From an uncultured Planctomycetaceae bacterium (lineage in GTDB: Bacteria; Planctomycetota; Planctomycetia; Pirellulales; Lacipirellulaceae), in assembly GCA_937860165.1 (NCBI GenBank), contig CALMBE010000089.1, positions 1 to 12,463 of the forward strand: 12,463 nt of DNA. The letters run 5' to 3'. Under the pieces are notes generated by a model, which saw nothing but the letters and a program-made list of their open reading frames with translations, was not told where the DNA came from and did no database searches. This document shows, one piece after another, positions 1-7,271 of this stretch (position 1 is its first letter; every line of letters begins with the position of its first letter). Both the position numbers and the translations under genes were made by a program.

Positions 1-2491
1 GTCGCTAGACAGGCAGATTGCCGATCTCGATGCTGAGGCCAAGGAACTTGGGTTGCGTCTGACCAACGAACAAGAACGCCTCGCGTCGGCGCTCGGGGTG
101 ACTCGGCCCGGACATTTGCAGGAAATCACTAGTTCGGAGTTCGAGAATCTGCATCCAATCCTGGAAGAGATTCAAGCGGCCCAGAAAAAGGTGGATCAGG
201 CTACCTTTGAACTCAATTCTTTGAGCGAAAACGAACGCTCCTTCAAGGCGCGGATCGAGTCGGCCACGATCGGTGGGGAACACCATGGCTTGCCAATGGA
301 TTTGGAAGAAGCGACCGATCTGGTGGCCAAGCTGCGCAAACGGCTCCAGGTCGAGCAGCGGCTCGATCAGGTTCGCAGTCACGAAGTGGATCTCGAACAT
401 CAAAGCCAAGAACTTCTCGAAGACCAAGTGATGCCGTTGTGGCTCTTTGGCTGGACCCTGGCCGCCGTGGTGCTGGGATCGTTGCTCGTGGGGCTCTGGC
501 TGTGGATGCCCAACAATCCACTGGGGCAACACGGGAGTCTCCTCGCCCTAGGGGGATTGGCATCGACGGTCTTCATGTTCATCTTTAAGTTTTTCACGGA
601 AGATGCCGCTGCCGATAAGCTCGACGCGTGCCAAAGACAAGTCGATTCGCTCGCCCGACAGCGTGAAGAAGCAGAACGCGATAAAGAATTGCTCGATGCG
701 GACCTGCCGATGACCGACGGCTCGGTCGTGTTGCGGATGCAAGCCGCGGAAAAACACCTGGCGGAATTAGAAAATGTGCTCCCTGTCGAAGCCCAACGAA
801 AACGGGCGGGGCATGAGGTGGCATCGTGCGAATCCCGGCTGGCACAGGCCCAGTCCCAATTGGAGAAATCAACGTCTGCCTGGCGAACCAAGCTGGTCGG
901 TTTGGGATTTTCGGAAAAACTCGATCCGCTCCGTTTCTTGGCGGTGGCCGAGAGATTTTCGTCGCTTGACGATCTCGAAGAACGCGTGAAACTCCGCCAC
1001 GAAGAGATCTTGGCCCGACAACGCGAACACGCGGCGCTCAACCGCCGCATCCGCGACTTGGCCATCGAGGTCGGCTGCCAACTCACGGCGAAACCGAACT
1101 CCGGCAAATCGAACACGAGCACAGAATTACCCGAGGCGCCCCTCATCGAGCAGCTCGAGCACTTGATTGCCGAGCGCCGCAGACAGTCCTCGGATATCAA
1201 GCGTCGCGAGGAGCTCTACGAGCGCGCCACGCAACTCAAGACCGAGGAAGGGCAACATCGACGCAGTATTGTGGGATTGCAACGCCGCCGCCAATCGTTG
1301 TTCCAAGCCGCCGATTGCGAGGACGAGACTGCTTATCGCCGACTCATCGAAGAACAAGGACATGCCCGGAAGCTGCGATCTCAGCGCAAACAACTCACGC
1401 GCGAGATTCTTGCCGCGATGGGAAATCATGCTTCCGAAGAGACCTTTGCCAACATGTTGGCCCCCGAAAGCATCGACCGGCTCGACGATTCCTGGGAACA
1501 GCTTTCCGGTGAGCTGGAAAAACTGCGATCAGAGCTTAAGGCCCTCGCCGATCAGCGCGGCGCGCTGCGACAAGAGCAACGCATGCTGGTCGAGGACCGT
1601 TCTCTAGCCAAACGCCAATTAGAATTTGGCTGTCTCGACAAACAACTCGACGATGCCCGACAGGAATGGCGGGAACACGCCATGATTAGCCGAGTCTTGG
1701 AACGTGTGCGGCATCACTACGAGGCTAATCGTCAGCCGGAGACACTCGCGGCGGCGACACGGTTTTTTGCCCAACTTACCGGGGGTGAATATCGGAGAAT
1801 TTGGACACCCATCGCCGAAGACATTCTGTTGGTCGAAAATTCCGCGGGGGAAACCTTGGCTGTCGACAAGCTCAGTCGGGGCACCCGCGAGCAATTGTTT
1901 CTGAGTATCCGGCTGGCTGTCGTGGAGACGTTTGCCAAACGTGGCGTCCAACTCCCCATGGTACTCGACGATGTCTTGGTGAACTTCGACTCGGTGCGAA
2001 CGCAGCGCGCGGCGGAAGTCCTCCGCGACTTCGCGGCCGGCGGACATCAGGTTCTCCTCTTTACTTGCCATGAACACATGTGGCAAATGTTCAAGGCCCT
2101 CGATGTCGATTGTCGACGCTTGCCGAACCGCTTCGGAAACACTGCGGAAATAATTCCCGACGAACCTGAGCCAGTTATTGAAGAGGTAGCCACGGTGCTG
2201 GAATCGCCCAAGCCCCAAAAGCCTCGCCGACCTCGGCGAGTCGTCGTGCAAGAAGTGATCGCCCCCGAACCGCTTGATTTCTACGACTATCCCTTCGTCG
2301 AGCGAATCGAACAGGAACGGATTCCAGTCGCTGTCGAGGTCTCCCAGCAACCAGTCGTTACCGAGTACACGGTCCCCGCGTCGGAAACAACTTATCAATG
2401 GTTCCTCGACGAAGAGGACGACGCACTCGAATTGCTCGGCGATTTCCGCAGCCACCTGATTCGAGATCATCTCGAACCACGCAGTGCGTGA
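1..2491 (+). CDS. Membrane-anchored SbcC/YhaN-like coiled-coil ATPase, 5' end outside the window
   Basis: The frame is open from base 2 with no stop, so the gene starts upstream and its Walker A motif is outside the window. Counting the TTG at 53 as residue 1, two hydrophobic segments (about 128-152 and 161-180) are flanked by long charged, heptad-like coiled-coil regions (about 1-120, 185-290, 300-520). The C-terminal ATPase half shows an ABC-type signature (KLSRGTREQLFLS, from about 606), a Walker B (LPMVLDD, 634-640) and an H-loop histidine (TCHEH, H673). This order, with membrane segments splitting the coiled coil, matches YhaN-type relatives of SbcC/Rad50. After residue 690 comes a Pro/Glu-rich tail ending in YQWFLDEEDD, of unknown role. 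In relatives the partner is usually an SbcD-like metallophosphoesterase encoded next door; that would lie upstream here. DNA-end processing or repair is inferred from the family. Confidence 0.85.
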   Translation, partial: SLDRQIADLDAEAKELGLRLTNEQERLASALGVTRPGHLQEITSSEFENLHPILEEIQAAQKKVDQATFELNSLSENERSFKARIESATIGGEHHGLPMDLEEATDLVAKLRKRLQVEQRLDQVRSHEVDLEHQSQELLEDQVMPLWLFGWTLAAVVLGSLLVGLWLWMPNNPLGQHGSLLALGGLASTVFMFIFKFFTEDAAADKLDACQRQVDSLARQREEAERDKELLDADLPMTDGSVVLRMQAAEKHLAELENVLPVEAQRKRAGHEVASCESRLAQAQSQLEKSTSAWRTKLVGLGFSEKLDPLRFLAVAERFSSLDDLEERVKLRHEEILARQREHAALNRRIRDLAIEVGCQLTAKPNSGKSNTSTELPEAPLIEQLEHLIAERRRQSSDIKRREELYERATQLKTEEGQHRRSIVGLQRRRQSLFQAADCEDETAYRRLIEEQGHARKLRSQRKQLTREILAAMGNHASEETFANMLAPESIDRLDDSWEQLSGELEKLRSELKALADQRGALRQEQRMLVEDRSLAKRQLEFGCLDKQLDDARQEWREHAMISRVLERVRHHYEANRQPETLAAATRFFAQLTGGEYRRIWTPIAEDILLVENSAGETLAVDKLSRGTREQLFLSIRLAVVETFAKRGVQLPMVLDDVLVNFDSVRTQRAAEVLRDFAAGGHQVLLFTCHEHMWQMFKALDVDCRRLPNRFGNTAEIIPDEPEPVIEEVATVLESPKPQKPRRPRRVVVQEVIAPEPLDFYDYPFVERIEQERIPVAVEVSQQPVVTEYTVPASETTYQWFLDEEDDALELLGDFRSHLIRDHLEPRSA

Positions 2492-2493
2492 GT

Positions 2494-2562
2494 TTGATTG
2501 TTCCGGCGAGCGGGGCACGTAAGTGCCCTGCAACTGCGCTGGGCTAACGCCCACCGCTCGCC
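2494..2562. repeat. 69-nt dispersed cloverleaf-type repeat, copy 1
   Basis: An outer stem GGCGAGCGG (from 2505) pairs with CCGCTCGCC (2554-2562). It encloses two small hairpins, GGGCAC-gtaa-GTGCCC and TGGGC-taac-GCCCA. A second copy in the same orientation lies at 6146-6214, with the same TTGATTGTTCC leader. It starts 3 nt after the stop of the ATPase gene, so it could also act as a 3'-end hairpin. There is no T-tract. No mobility gene for this family is in the window. Confidence 0.85.
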
Positions 2563-2574
2563 AAGGGGAACCCC

Positions 2575-2589
2575 GACGGCGTGGCCGTC
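2575..2589. other. Small hairpin GACGGC-gtg-GCCGTC
   Basis: A perfect 6-bp stem with a 3-nt loop lies between the cloverleaf repeat and the 21-nt inverted repeat. It may help end transcription in this convergent region, but no T-run follows on either strand, so it is only a structural observation. Confidence 0.4.
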
Positions 2590-2608
2590 CGGCAGGAGAG
2601 TTATGAGT

Positions 2609-2670
2609 TTCGAGTAGCGAGTAGCGAGTTAGGTTTCGTTCCCCTTCTTACTCGCAACTCGCGCCTCGAA
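2609..2670. repeat. Inverted repeat with 21-nt arms built from GAGTAGC units
   Basis: The left arm (2609-2629) contains two tandem GAGTAGC heptamers followed by GAGTTA. The right arm (2650-2670) is its reverse complement at 18 of 21 positions. The loop is 20 nt. It lies between two convergent genes and ends 23 nt from the stop of the downstream minus-strand gene. It could be a bidirectional terminator-like stem or another dispersed planctomycete repeat. Only one copy is present here. Confidence 0.65.
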
Positions 2671-2693
2671 TTCTGTGACCTCGGTGGTTTGCG

Positions 2694-4247
2694 CTAGTCC
2701 CGTGGACGGCGGCCAATTTTGTGCGAGAACTCCGCTACCAAATCGCGGTACTTATTGCGGACGTCCAGATAACTCCAGAACAGGTACAAGTTCCCCGCCC
2801 CGGATCCGCTTAAGAGAACCCAGGAAAGAAACAGCGGAAACATGCCCCCGGCAGCATTGGTCGCGGTCTGGAAAACCGGTGGCTGGGATTGCGGGATAGT
2901 ATTCGAGCCGAAGTTGCCGGGCTGAGAAGTTCCCTGATTATTGGCAGCGGGGAAATTCACCGAAGTTGGTTGGGTACCGGGTGAAGTGGCCAGGTCTTGC
3001 ATGTTGGTCTCGAGTGGTTGTTCGAGCATCCTGCGGCTGATCTGAGGGGTGGCGTTGGAGGCCTGCCCGATGGTTGTCGGAGTAGGAGTGACCGTTTGCG
3101 AATCGACGCCGCCACTGCTGGGAGTAAATGCCGGGAAACTGGGGCCATTGCCAGAGGGCTGATCCGCCGCAGTACGGCCATCGGCCAGCGAAAGAGGATT
3201 GTTGAATTGAGAAGGTTGCTGTCCCGATGCGCCATTCGGGTAACGGTTACTCTCGGGGATGACTTGATTGGTGTTCGGTCTATACCGAGGGGCCTGTGAA
3301 TTGTTGGCACCTGTCAGTGGAGTTCCTCCAAATTGATTCGCGGGCTGACTGCTGGTTTGCGGCTGGTTCGACGAAAACCGCGGATTGATTGTTGTCGTGC
3401 GCGGATCGGCGACTGAATTGTTCGCTGTATTCGAACCTTGAGGGGAACCCTCTCCGGAGCGCCAATCCGTGGGCTGCCGAGAGTCTATCGGTTGATCGAC
3501 ACGCTTGCGGCTGGAAGGGTTAGTCCCTTGAGTCACGGGAATAGAGCCGCGATTGTCGAAATTGTTTGGAGCGGGGTTACTACCGGGTGGCAGTATTTGA
3601 GGAGCCGCCACGTCGCGCCCTAATGTGTTATTCGATGCAGTGGGGGACGCACCAAACATCTCTCGAAGATCTTGCTGTGCCGAGCTGGCAGCGCCTCGGA
3701 GTTGATTGCCAAATTGCTGGCCCGCGCGGTCGATGGTGTCCGAAACGGCCCGACCTGCATTCGGCGGCAGAATTTCCTGCGTTGCTTGAGTTACCACTTC
3801 CCCCACGGCCTGCCGGCCTTGCTGGAGTGAACTGGCAAAGGCATCTTGCGTATTGGCTGCAAAGCCCTGTGCAGGCGATACCTGTTGATTCACTCCCTGC
3901 GATGAATACCGATTATCTGCCGTATTGCCGGGTACGACATATTGGGTCTCAACGATCCCCTGGCGAGAAAGTTTGGCATCGTCACTCGGAATTCGCTGAA
4001 TATCGGCCGCCAAAGTATTCTGGGGAACAGGGCCGTTGCCGACCAGGATGCGAATTCTGCGGATGGGCCGCACATGCTCAGGTACGTCGACAGTCAGCGG
4101 AATCGAATCTCCGGCCTGAAGCGTACTGACTTGCTCGGGTTCGAGCTGCACGACGCACTCGTAACTGGCGCTCCCATCGGGCATTGGCTGCCAACCACAA
4201 ACGACACTCAGTCCCGAGGCCAACAACAAGACCATTAGAGACGCCAT
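2694..4247 (-). CDS. Low-complexity Ser/Asn/Gln/Pro-rich exported protein with C-terminal membrane anchor (517 aa, unrecognised)
   Basis: The chosen start (ATG at 4247) has AAAGGA 7 nt upstream (4255-4260) and begins directly with a hydrophobic signal-like stretch (residues 1-18, ending VVCG). The longer frame from 4346 would bury that signal. Residues about 19-85 look folded (ECVVQLEPEQV, then a VDVPEHVRPIRRIRI stretch). Residues about 120-465 are dominated by S, N, Q, P, G and T with few hydrophobics, consistent with a disordered extracytoplasmic region. A Gly-Gly then hydrophobic segment (about 467-494) and a basic tail ending RRPRD suggest one membrane helix with a short cytoplasmic end. 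The cysteine at position 17 has no good lipobox (SVVC). I do not recognise a family. The gene lies downstream of the AI-2E-type transporter on the same strand but 357 nt away, so it probably has its own promoter. Confidence 0.7.
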   Translation of the reverse strand: MASLMVLLLASGLSVVCGWQPMPDGSASYECVVQLEPEQVSTLQAGDSIPLTVDVPEHVRPIRRIRILVGNGPVPQNTLAADIQRIPSDDAKLSRQGIVETQYVVPGNTADNRYSSQGVNQQVSPAQGFAANTQDAFASSLQQGRQAVGEVVTQATQEILPPNAGRAVSDTIDRAGQQFGNQLRGAASSAQQDLREMFGASPTASNNTLGRDVAAPQILPPGSNPAPNNFDNRGSIPVTQGTNPSSRKRVDQPIDSRQPTDWRSGEGSPQGSNTANNSVADPRTTTINPRFSSNQPQTSSQPANQFGGTPLTGANNSQAPRYRPNTNQVIPESNRYPNGASGQQPSQFNNPLSLADGRTAADQPSGNGPSFPAFTPSSGGVDSQTVTPTPTTIGQASNATPQISRRMLEQPLETNMQDLATSPGTQPTSVNFPAANNQGTSQPGNFGSNTIPQSQPPVFQTATNAAGGMFPLFLSWVLLSGSGAGNLYLFWSYLDVRNKYRDLVAEFSHKIGRRPRD

Positions 4248-4604
4248 GACTGAATCCTTTCCAAGCGAAAATGAACGACGCGGCCCACGCACCAGCCGGT
4301 TTGAAAAACTCCCTAGGACACGAGCGCAAGGACGCTCGGCGGTCATTCTAACCTGCCGGTAAAAAATCTCCTAGACAAGCCAGCAGTGCCGTCGGGGGCC
4401 TATCAGTTTTCCCAAGATGAGGGTGCCATGGTCACGGCGGTACTCCGCTGTGGCCATGTTTTCTCGACTCTTCACATGCCCACGCCGGAGTACCAGCGTG
4501 AGCATGGCACCCCACAATGAATAATTGATCGGCCCTGGCAGCGCCCCCGGGCGGATTGCAAAGGCGGTGATAGCACTCACTTGAATTGCGCAAGAAATTG
4601 CGAT
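4248..4604. other. Gene-free stretch: leader of the 517-aa gene, REP pair A, and a stop-codon hairpin
   Basis: 4248-4420 is the upstream region of the 517-aa gene. I see its ribosome binding site but no convincing promoter. 4421-4512 holds REP pair A, followed by the TTGATCGGCCCTGGCA motif at 4525-4540. A reversed, slightly altered version of that motif (GGCCTATCAG) lies before the pair, near 4397-4406. 4581-4608 is a hairpin overlapping the stop of the transporter gene. Confidence 0.6.
4421..4512. repeat. REP pair A (two inverted 38-nt palindromes, 16-nt spacer)
   Basis: Palindrome A1 is at 4421-4458 (forward, starting GGGTGCCATG). A2 is at 4475-4512 (inverted, ending CATGGCACCC). Each folds as a long stem around a central GTAC-containing loop. 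A1 has one T-G wobble in the outer stem (GTCAC against GTGGC). A2 has wobbles at two positions. The head-to-head order with a short spacer is like a BIME, the paired arrangement of REP elements. Confidence 0.92.
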
Positions 4605-4608
4605 TCAA
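4581..4608. terminator. Bulged 11-bp hairpin with GAAA loop across the transporter stop codon
   Basis: TTGAAT (4581-4586) pairs with ATTCAA (4603-4608), and CGCAA (4589-4593) pairs with TTGCG (4598-4602). Only TG (4587-4588) bulges out. The plus-strand loop is GAAA. The stem includes the TGA stop of the transporter gene. There is no T-tract, so a classical rho-independent terminator is not supported; an RNA 3'-end stabiliser is possible. Confidence 0.4.
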
Positions 4609-5789
4609 GATTTCTTCGGCCGGGATTTTGAACCGAGCTTAGGGGCAGCGTCGGCGAGCGAGGTAAGGCCGGGGGCGTCCCCCATTTGGGCAAGTTCCTT
4701 GTTGAACATGTTTAACAGTGCCTGCAAGAATGCGACCAACATGGGGCCGACTAAAATCCCGATCGGCCCGAGGACCTGCACCCCTCCAATCACGCTCAAC
4801 AGGGCAAGCAGGGGGTGCAAATTGGACTGACCATGGAGAATGTAAGGCTTGATGAAATTGTCGATCATCGACACGATGGCCAGGCAATACACCGTCAGCA
4901 CCCCGGCGGCCATCGAGCGGTGTTCATGAAAGTGGAGCCACGCGCAAACCGGGATCCAGACCGCGGCGGCCCCCACAAAGGGCACCATCGCTAGAAAGAT
5001 GGTCATCCCCGTAAGGAACACCACGCGATCTACCCCGGCAAAGTAAAATCCCGCGCCGGCGAGTGCCCCTTGGACCACGGCCGAAAGCAGCGTCGCCACC
5101 ACCACCGACCGGCTAATATCGCTAAATTTTTCTAGTAACTCCCGTTCGTAGGCGTCGTCCAGAGGCGAAAGCCGCATGAGTGTTGCCAGCATGGCGGGGC
5201 CATCGGCAAAAAAGTAGTAAGTTGCGATAATCAAGACAGCCAAAGTCACCAGCACTTTGCCCACAATCCGAATTCCCCCAAAAGCGAGCGGCGCGGCGAT
5301 ATCGGCAAGACTCTTCTTGACGATCTGCTTCACTTCCGCTTCTTGCAGCGATCCTGGCAACTCCAATCGGGTGATGAGTGCGTTGATTTGAGAAACGACT
5401 TCGGAAATAAAATCGTCGAAAGCATTTAGCTCGGCGGGAACTTGCTCGGCAGGATCCGCGTTCGCATCGGGTGCATCCTGTTCTTGAGTTTGTGCTGCTT
5501 CATGCCCAAGTTGGCCAAACAACTCAGCCCCTTCGGAAACAGCTCGTATGGTCAGTCCGAGCGTGGGCAAGAGCACGATTAGCACGATTGCCACCGTGGT
5601 AAGCGCTGCAGCCGTGCGCCGACGTTGGCCTACTTTGGCATAGACCCACTTGTGCAATGGTTCGAAGATGACCACCAGCACAGCCGCCAAGAACAAGGGC
5701 ACGATGAAGAGCACCATGACTTGGAAAAACTTGAGGCCGATCAACAGAATGATCGCCACCAAAACAATCAAGGATACAACACGCGGCAC
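4605..5789 (-). CDS. AI-2E/PerM (UPF0118) family membrane transporter
   Basis: 394 aa, near the usual length of this family. The start is GTG at 5789, preceded by AAGGAG at a 6-nt spacing (5796-5801); no ATG fits as well. The topology matches the family: hydrophobic segments near residues 4-20, 27-46 and 60-82; a large soluble region (about 83-165) carrying an acidic insert (QEQDAPDANADPAEQ); then a second group of hydrophobic segments with Gly-rich helices to about residue 370. The tail is basic (SKSRPKKS). Members include the E. coli autoinducer-2 exporter TqsA and Na+/H+ antiporters; the substrate cannot be told from sequence. It is divergent from the glycosyltransferase operon at 6261. 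Confidence 0.85.
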   Translation of the reverse strand: MPRVVSLIVLVAIILLIGLKFFQVMVLFIVPLFLAAVLVVIFEPLHKWVYAKVGQRRRTAAALTTVAIVLIVLLPTLGLTIRAVSEGAELFGQLGHEAAQTQEQDAPDANADPAEQVPAELNAFDDFISEVVSQINALITRLELPGSLQEAEVKQIVKKSLADIAAPLAFGGIRIVGKVLVTLAVLIIATYYFFADGPAMLATLMRLSPLDDAYERELLEKFSDISRSVVVATLLSAVVQGALAGAGFYFAGVDRVVFLTGMTIFLAMVPFVGAAAVWIPVCAWLHFHEHRSMAAGVLTVYCLAIVSMIDNFIKPYILHGQSNLHPLLALLSVIGGVQVLGPIGILVGPMLVAFLQALLNMFNKELAQMGDAPGLTSLADAAPKLGSKSRPKKS

Positions 5790-5795
5790 TGCAAA

Positions 5796-5801
5796 CTCCT
5801 T
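5796..5801 (-). promoter_or_regulatory. Ribosome binding site fixing the GTG start of the transporter
   Basis: AAGGAG on the minus strand, 6 nt before GTG at 5789. It decides in favour of a GTG start. Confidence 0.8.
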
Positions 5802-5937
5802 TTCAGCACTTCCTCGGCTCTGGAATCGATCCGGATACGGTTGAAAAACGCCAACCTGGGTGACGCCATTCTATGAGGTAGGCAATTTGGAGAGATAGAG
5901 GAAAAAGAAACTAGTGCTTTGTCAAACCGAAAAATGA

Positions 5938-6028
5938 GGGTGCCATGGCCACGGCGGTACTCCGCTGTGGCCATGCTTGCTAGGAGAATTCATGCCCACA
6001 CCGGCGTACCGGCGTGGGCATGGCACCC
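5938..6028. repeat. REP pair B (two inverted 38-nt palindromes, 15-nt spacer)
   Basis: B1 is at 5938-5975 (forward) and differs from A1 at one position (GCCAC instead of GTCAC), which turns a wobble into a G-C pair. B2 is at 5991-6028 (inverted), with stem CATGCCCAC/GTGGGCATG. The TGATCGGCC motif follows at 6060. The pair sits between divergent genes and so may affect either leader. Confidence 0.92.
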
Positions 6029-6047
6029 CAGTGGGCATGGCACCCCA
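6014..6047. repeat. Perfect 17-nt tandem duplication at the foot of palindrome B2
   Basis: GTGGGCATGGCACCCCA occurs at 6014-6030 and again directly at 6031-6047. It duplicates the outer stem arm plus the conserved foot of the REP. Confidence 0.95.
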
Positions 6048-6145
6048 AAGGAAAAAAAGTGATCGGCCCTGCCCAGAAACACTGGTTTTGGCCCTGGCGG
6101 GTATTTCTGCTATTCTGGAGGAAGAAGTCTTAACGCAATTCACAG

Positions 6146-6214
6146 TTGATTGTTCCGGCGAGCGGGGTACGTAAGTGCCCTGCAACTACGGTGGGCTTAC
6201 GCCCGCCGCTCGCC
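6146..6214. repeat. 69-nt dispersed cloverleaf-type repeat, copy 2
   Basis: Same orientation and length as 2494-2562. The outer stem GGCGAGCGG/CCGCTCGCC is identical. The first inner hairpin is GGGTAC-gtaa-GTGCCC (one T-G wobble replacing C-G), and the second is GTGGGC-ttac-GCCCGC. It ends 46 nt before the chosen start of the GT2 gene. Confidence 0.88.
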
Positions 6215-6260
6215 TGTTCGTAAAATGCTCCACCCGGGCATTTGCCAAGCGCTGACCACC

Positions 6261-7271
6261 ATGATAAGTGTCGTAATCCCCTGTTTGAACGAAGCTCCTT
6301 GTTTGGAGAAGCTCCACAAGCGCTTGGGCGAAATTGCTGCCGCGGAAGGGTACGACCTGCAAATCGTTTTTGTCGATGACGGCTCGACGGACGATTCTTG
6401 GGAAATCATCGAACGACTCTCGCAGCAAGATCAACGAGTGCTGGGGATTCGTTTTCGCCGAAACTTCGGTAAGTCTGCCGCCCTAAGTGCCGGTTTCGAC
6501 GCCGCTATCGGCGAGATTATCGTCACCATGGATGCCGACCTGCAGGACGACCCCGGGGAGATTCCCAACCTGATTGCCCAGCTCCACGAAGGTTCGGACG
6601 TGGTCAATGGTTGGAAACGCGAGCGGCATGACCCGTGGCACAAAACGTGGCCCTCGAAAATTTTCAATTTGCTGGTCGGCTGGCTCACCGGCGTGCGACT
6701 GCATGACCACAATTGTGGTTTGAAATGTTTTCGGCGAGCCGTGATCAACGAAGTGCGACTCTACGGCGAGTTGCATCGCTTTGTCCCGGTGCTTGCCGCG
6801 GCGCGGGGCTTTCGGGTGAGTGAGGTGCCGGTACGACACCGGCCCCGCGAGTACGGGCAGTCGAAGTATGGGTGGTCGCGGATTCCCAAGGGCTTGCTCG
6901 ATTTGCTGACCGTGAGGTTCATCACGCGCTTCAATCAACGACCCCAGCATTGGCTCGGAATGGCGGCGCTCGGGTCTGGATTGCTCGGAATCCTCGGCAT
7001 GGGCTACCTGGCGATGGCCTGGTGTGTCTCGCGGTTGCCGGGAAACACACCGATTCACCTGCACGAGACCGCTGCCCTGTATTATTCGCTGGTGCTGCTG
7101 CTGATCGGCGCACAACTGCTGGCCCTAGGTTTCGTGGCTGAACTGATCTCGGCGCTCCTGTCCCGGGACAGCGACGCCTATTCGATTGCCGCCCATACGG
7201 AACCCAACAAAACTATCGTGCCGAGCCCCCCTGTGGAGGCAACGACGACCCAAGTGAGCAACGCGCCATGA
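6261..7271 (+). CDS. GT2 family polyisoprenyl-phosphate glycosyltransferase (DPM1/GtrB-like)
   Basis: 336 aa from ATG 6261, which begins at once with the family's first strand (ISVVIPCLNEA). The frame runs open into the cloverleaf repeat upstream, but the extra residues are repeat-encoded and the GT-A fold does not need them. No strong ribosome binding site is visible. Motifs: DDGSTDDS (39-46); DAD (91-93), the metal- and sugar-nucleotide-binding DxD, within DADLQDDP; NCGLKCFRR (151-159); YGQSKYGWSRIPKG (198-211). Two C-terminal membrane helices (about 233-256 and 271-300) fit enzymes that load a sugar onto undecaprenyl or dolichyl phosphate on the cytoplasmic face. Its stop overlaps the next gene's start (ATGA), so the two are probably translationally coupled and the lipid-linked sugar may serve the next protein. 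The exact sugar is unknown. Confidence 0.88.
   Translation: MISVVIPCLNEAPCLEKLHKRLGEIAAAEGYDLQIVFVDDGSTDDSWEIIERLSQQDQRVLGIRFRRNFGKSAALSAGFDAAIGEIIVTMDADLQDDPGEIPNLIAQLHEGSDVVNGWKRERHDPWHKTWPSKIFNLLVGWLTGVRLHDHNCGLKCFRRAVINEVRLYGELHRFVPVLAAARGFRVSEVPVRHRPREYGQSKYGWSRIPKGLLDLLTVRFITRFNQRPQHWLGMAALGSGLLGILGMGYLAMAWCVSRLPGNTPIHLHETAALYYSLVLLLIGAQLLALGFVAELISALLSRDSDAYSIAAHTEPNKTIVPSPPVEATTTQVSNAP

Larger units (their letters stand above)
5790..6260. other. Divergent intergenic region with REP pair B, a tandem duplication and cloverleaf repeat copy 2
   Basis: This 471-nt stretch separates the transporter (-) from the GT2 gene (+). It holds the transporter ribosome binding site, REP pair B (5938-6028), a 17-nt tandem duplication, the TGATCGGCC motif (6060-6068) and the cloverleaf repeat (6146-6214). 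A TTGACA on the minus strand (5920-5925) lacks a recognisable -10 at normal spacing. No gene is supported here. Confidence 0.65.

Noticed and set aside
400..1200. 266-codon minus-strand open frame opposite the ATPase
   Set aside because: A Ser/Arg-rich shadow of the coiled-coil coding frame, with no domain.
1619..2554. 311-codon minus-strand open frame opposite the ATPase
   Set aside because: It is antisense to a protein with clear ATPase motifs, begins inside the cloverleaf repeat and shows no recognisable domain.
2494..2562. tRNA or integron attC site suggested by the cloverleaf shape
   Set aside because: The core is too short (about 58 nt), lacks an anticodon arm and T-loop, has no attC core sites, and occurs as a dispersed repeat.
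4421..4512. CRISPR-like repeats
   Set aside because: Units are palindromes in inverted pairs scattered between genes, without regular unique spacers, leader or cas genes.
5920..5925. TTGACA on the minus strand as a -35 box for the transporter
   Set aside because: No TATAAT-like box at 16-18 nt; planctomycete promoters are poorly known and one hexamer is not enough.
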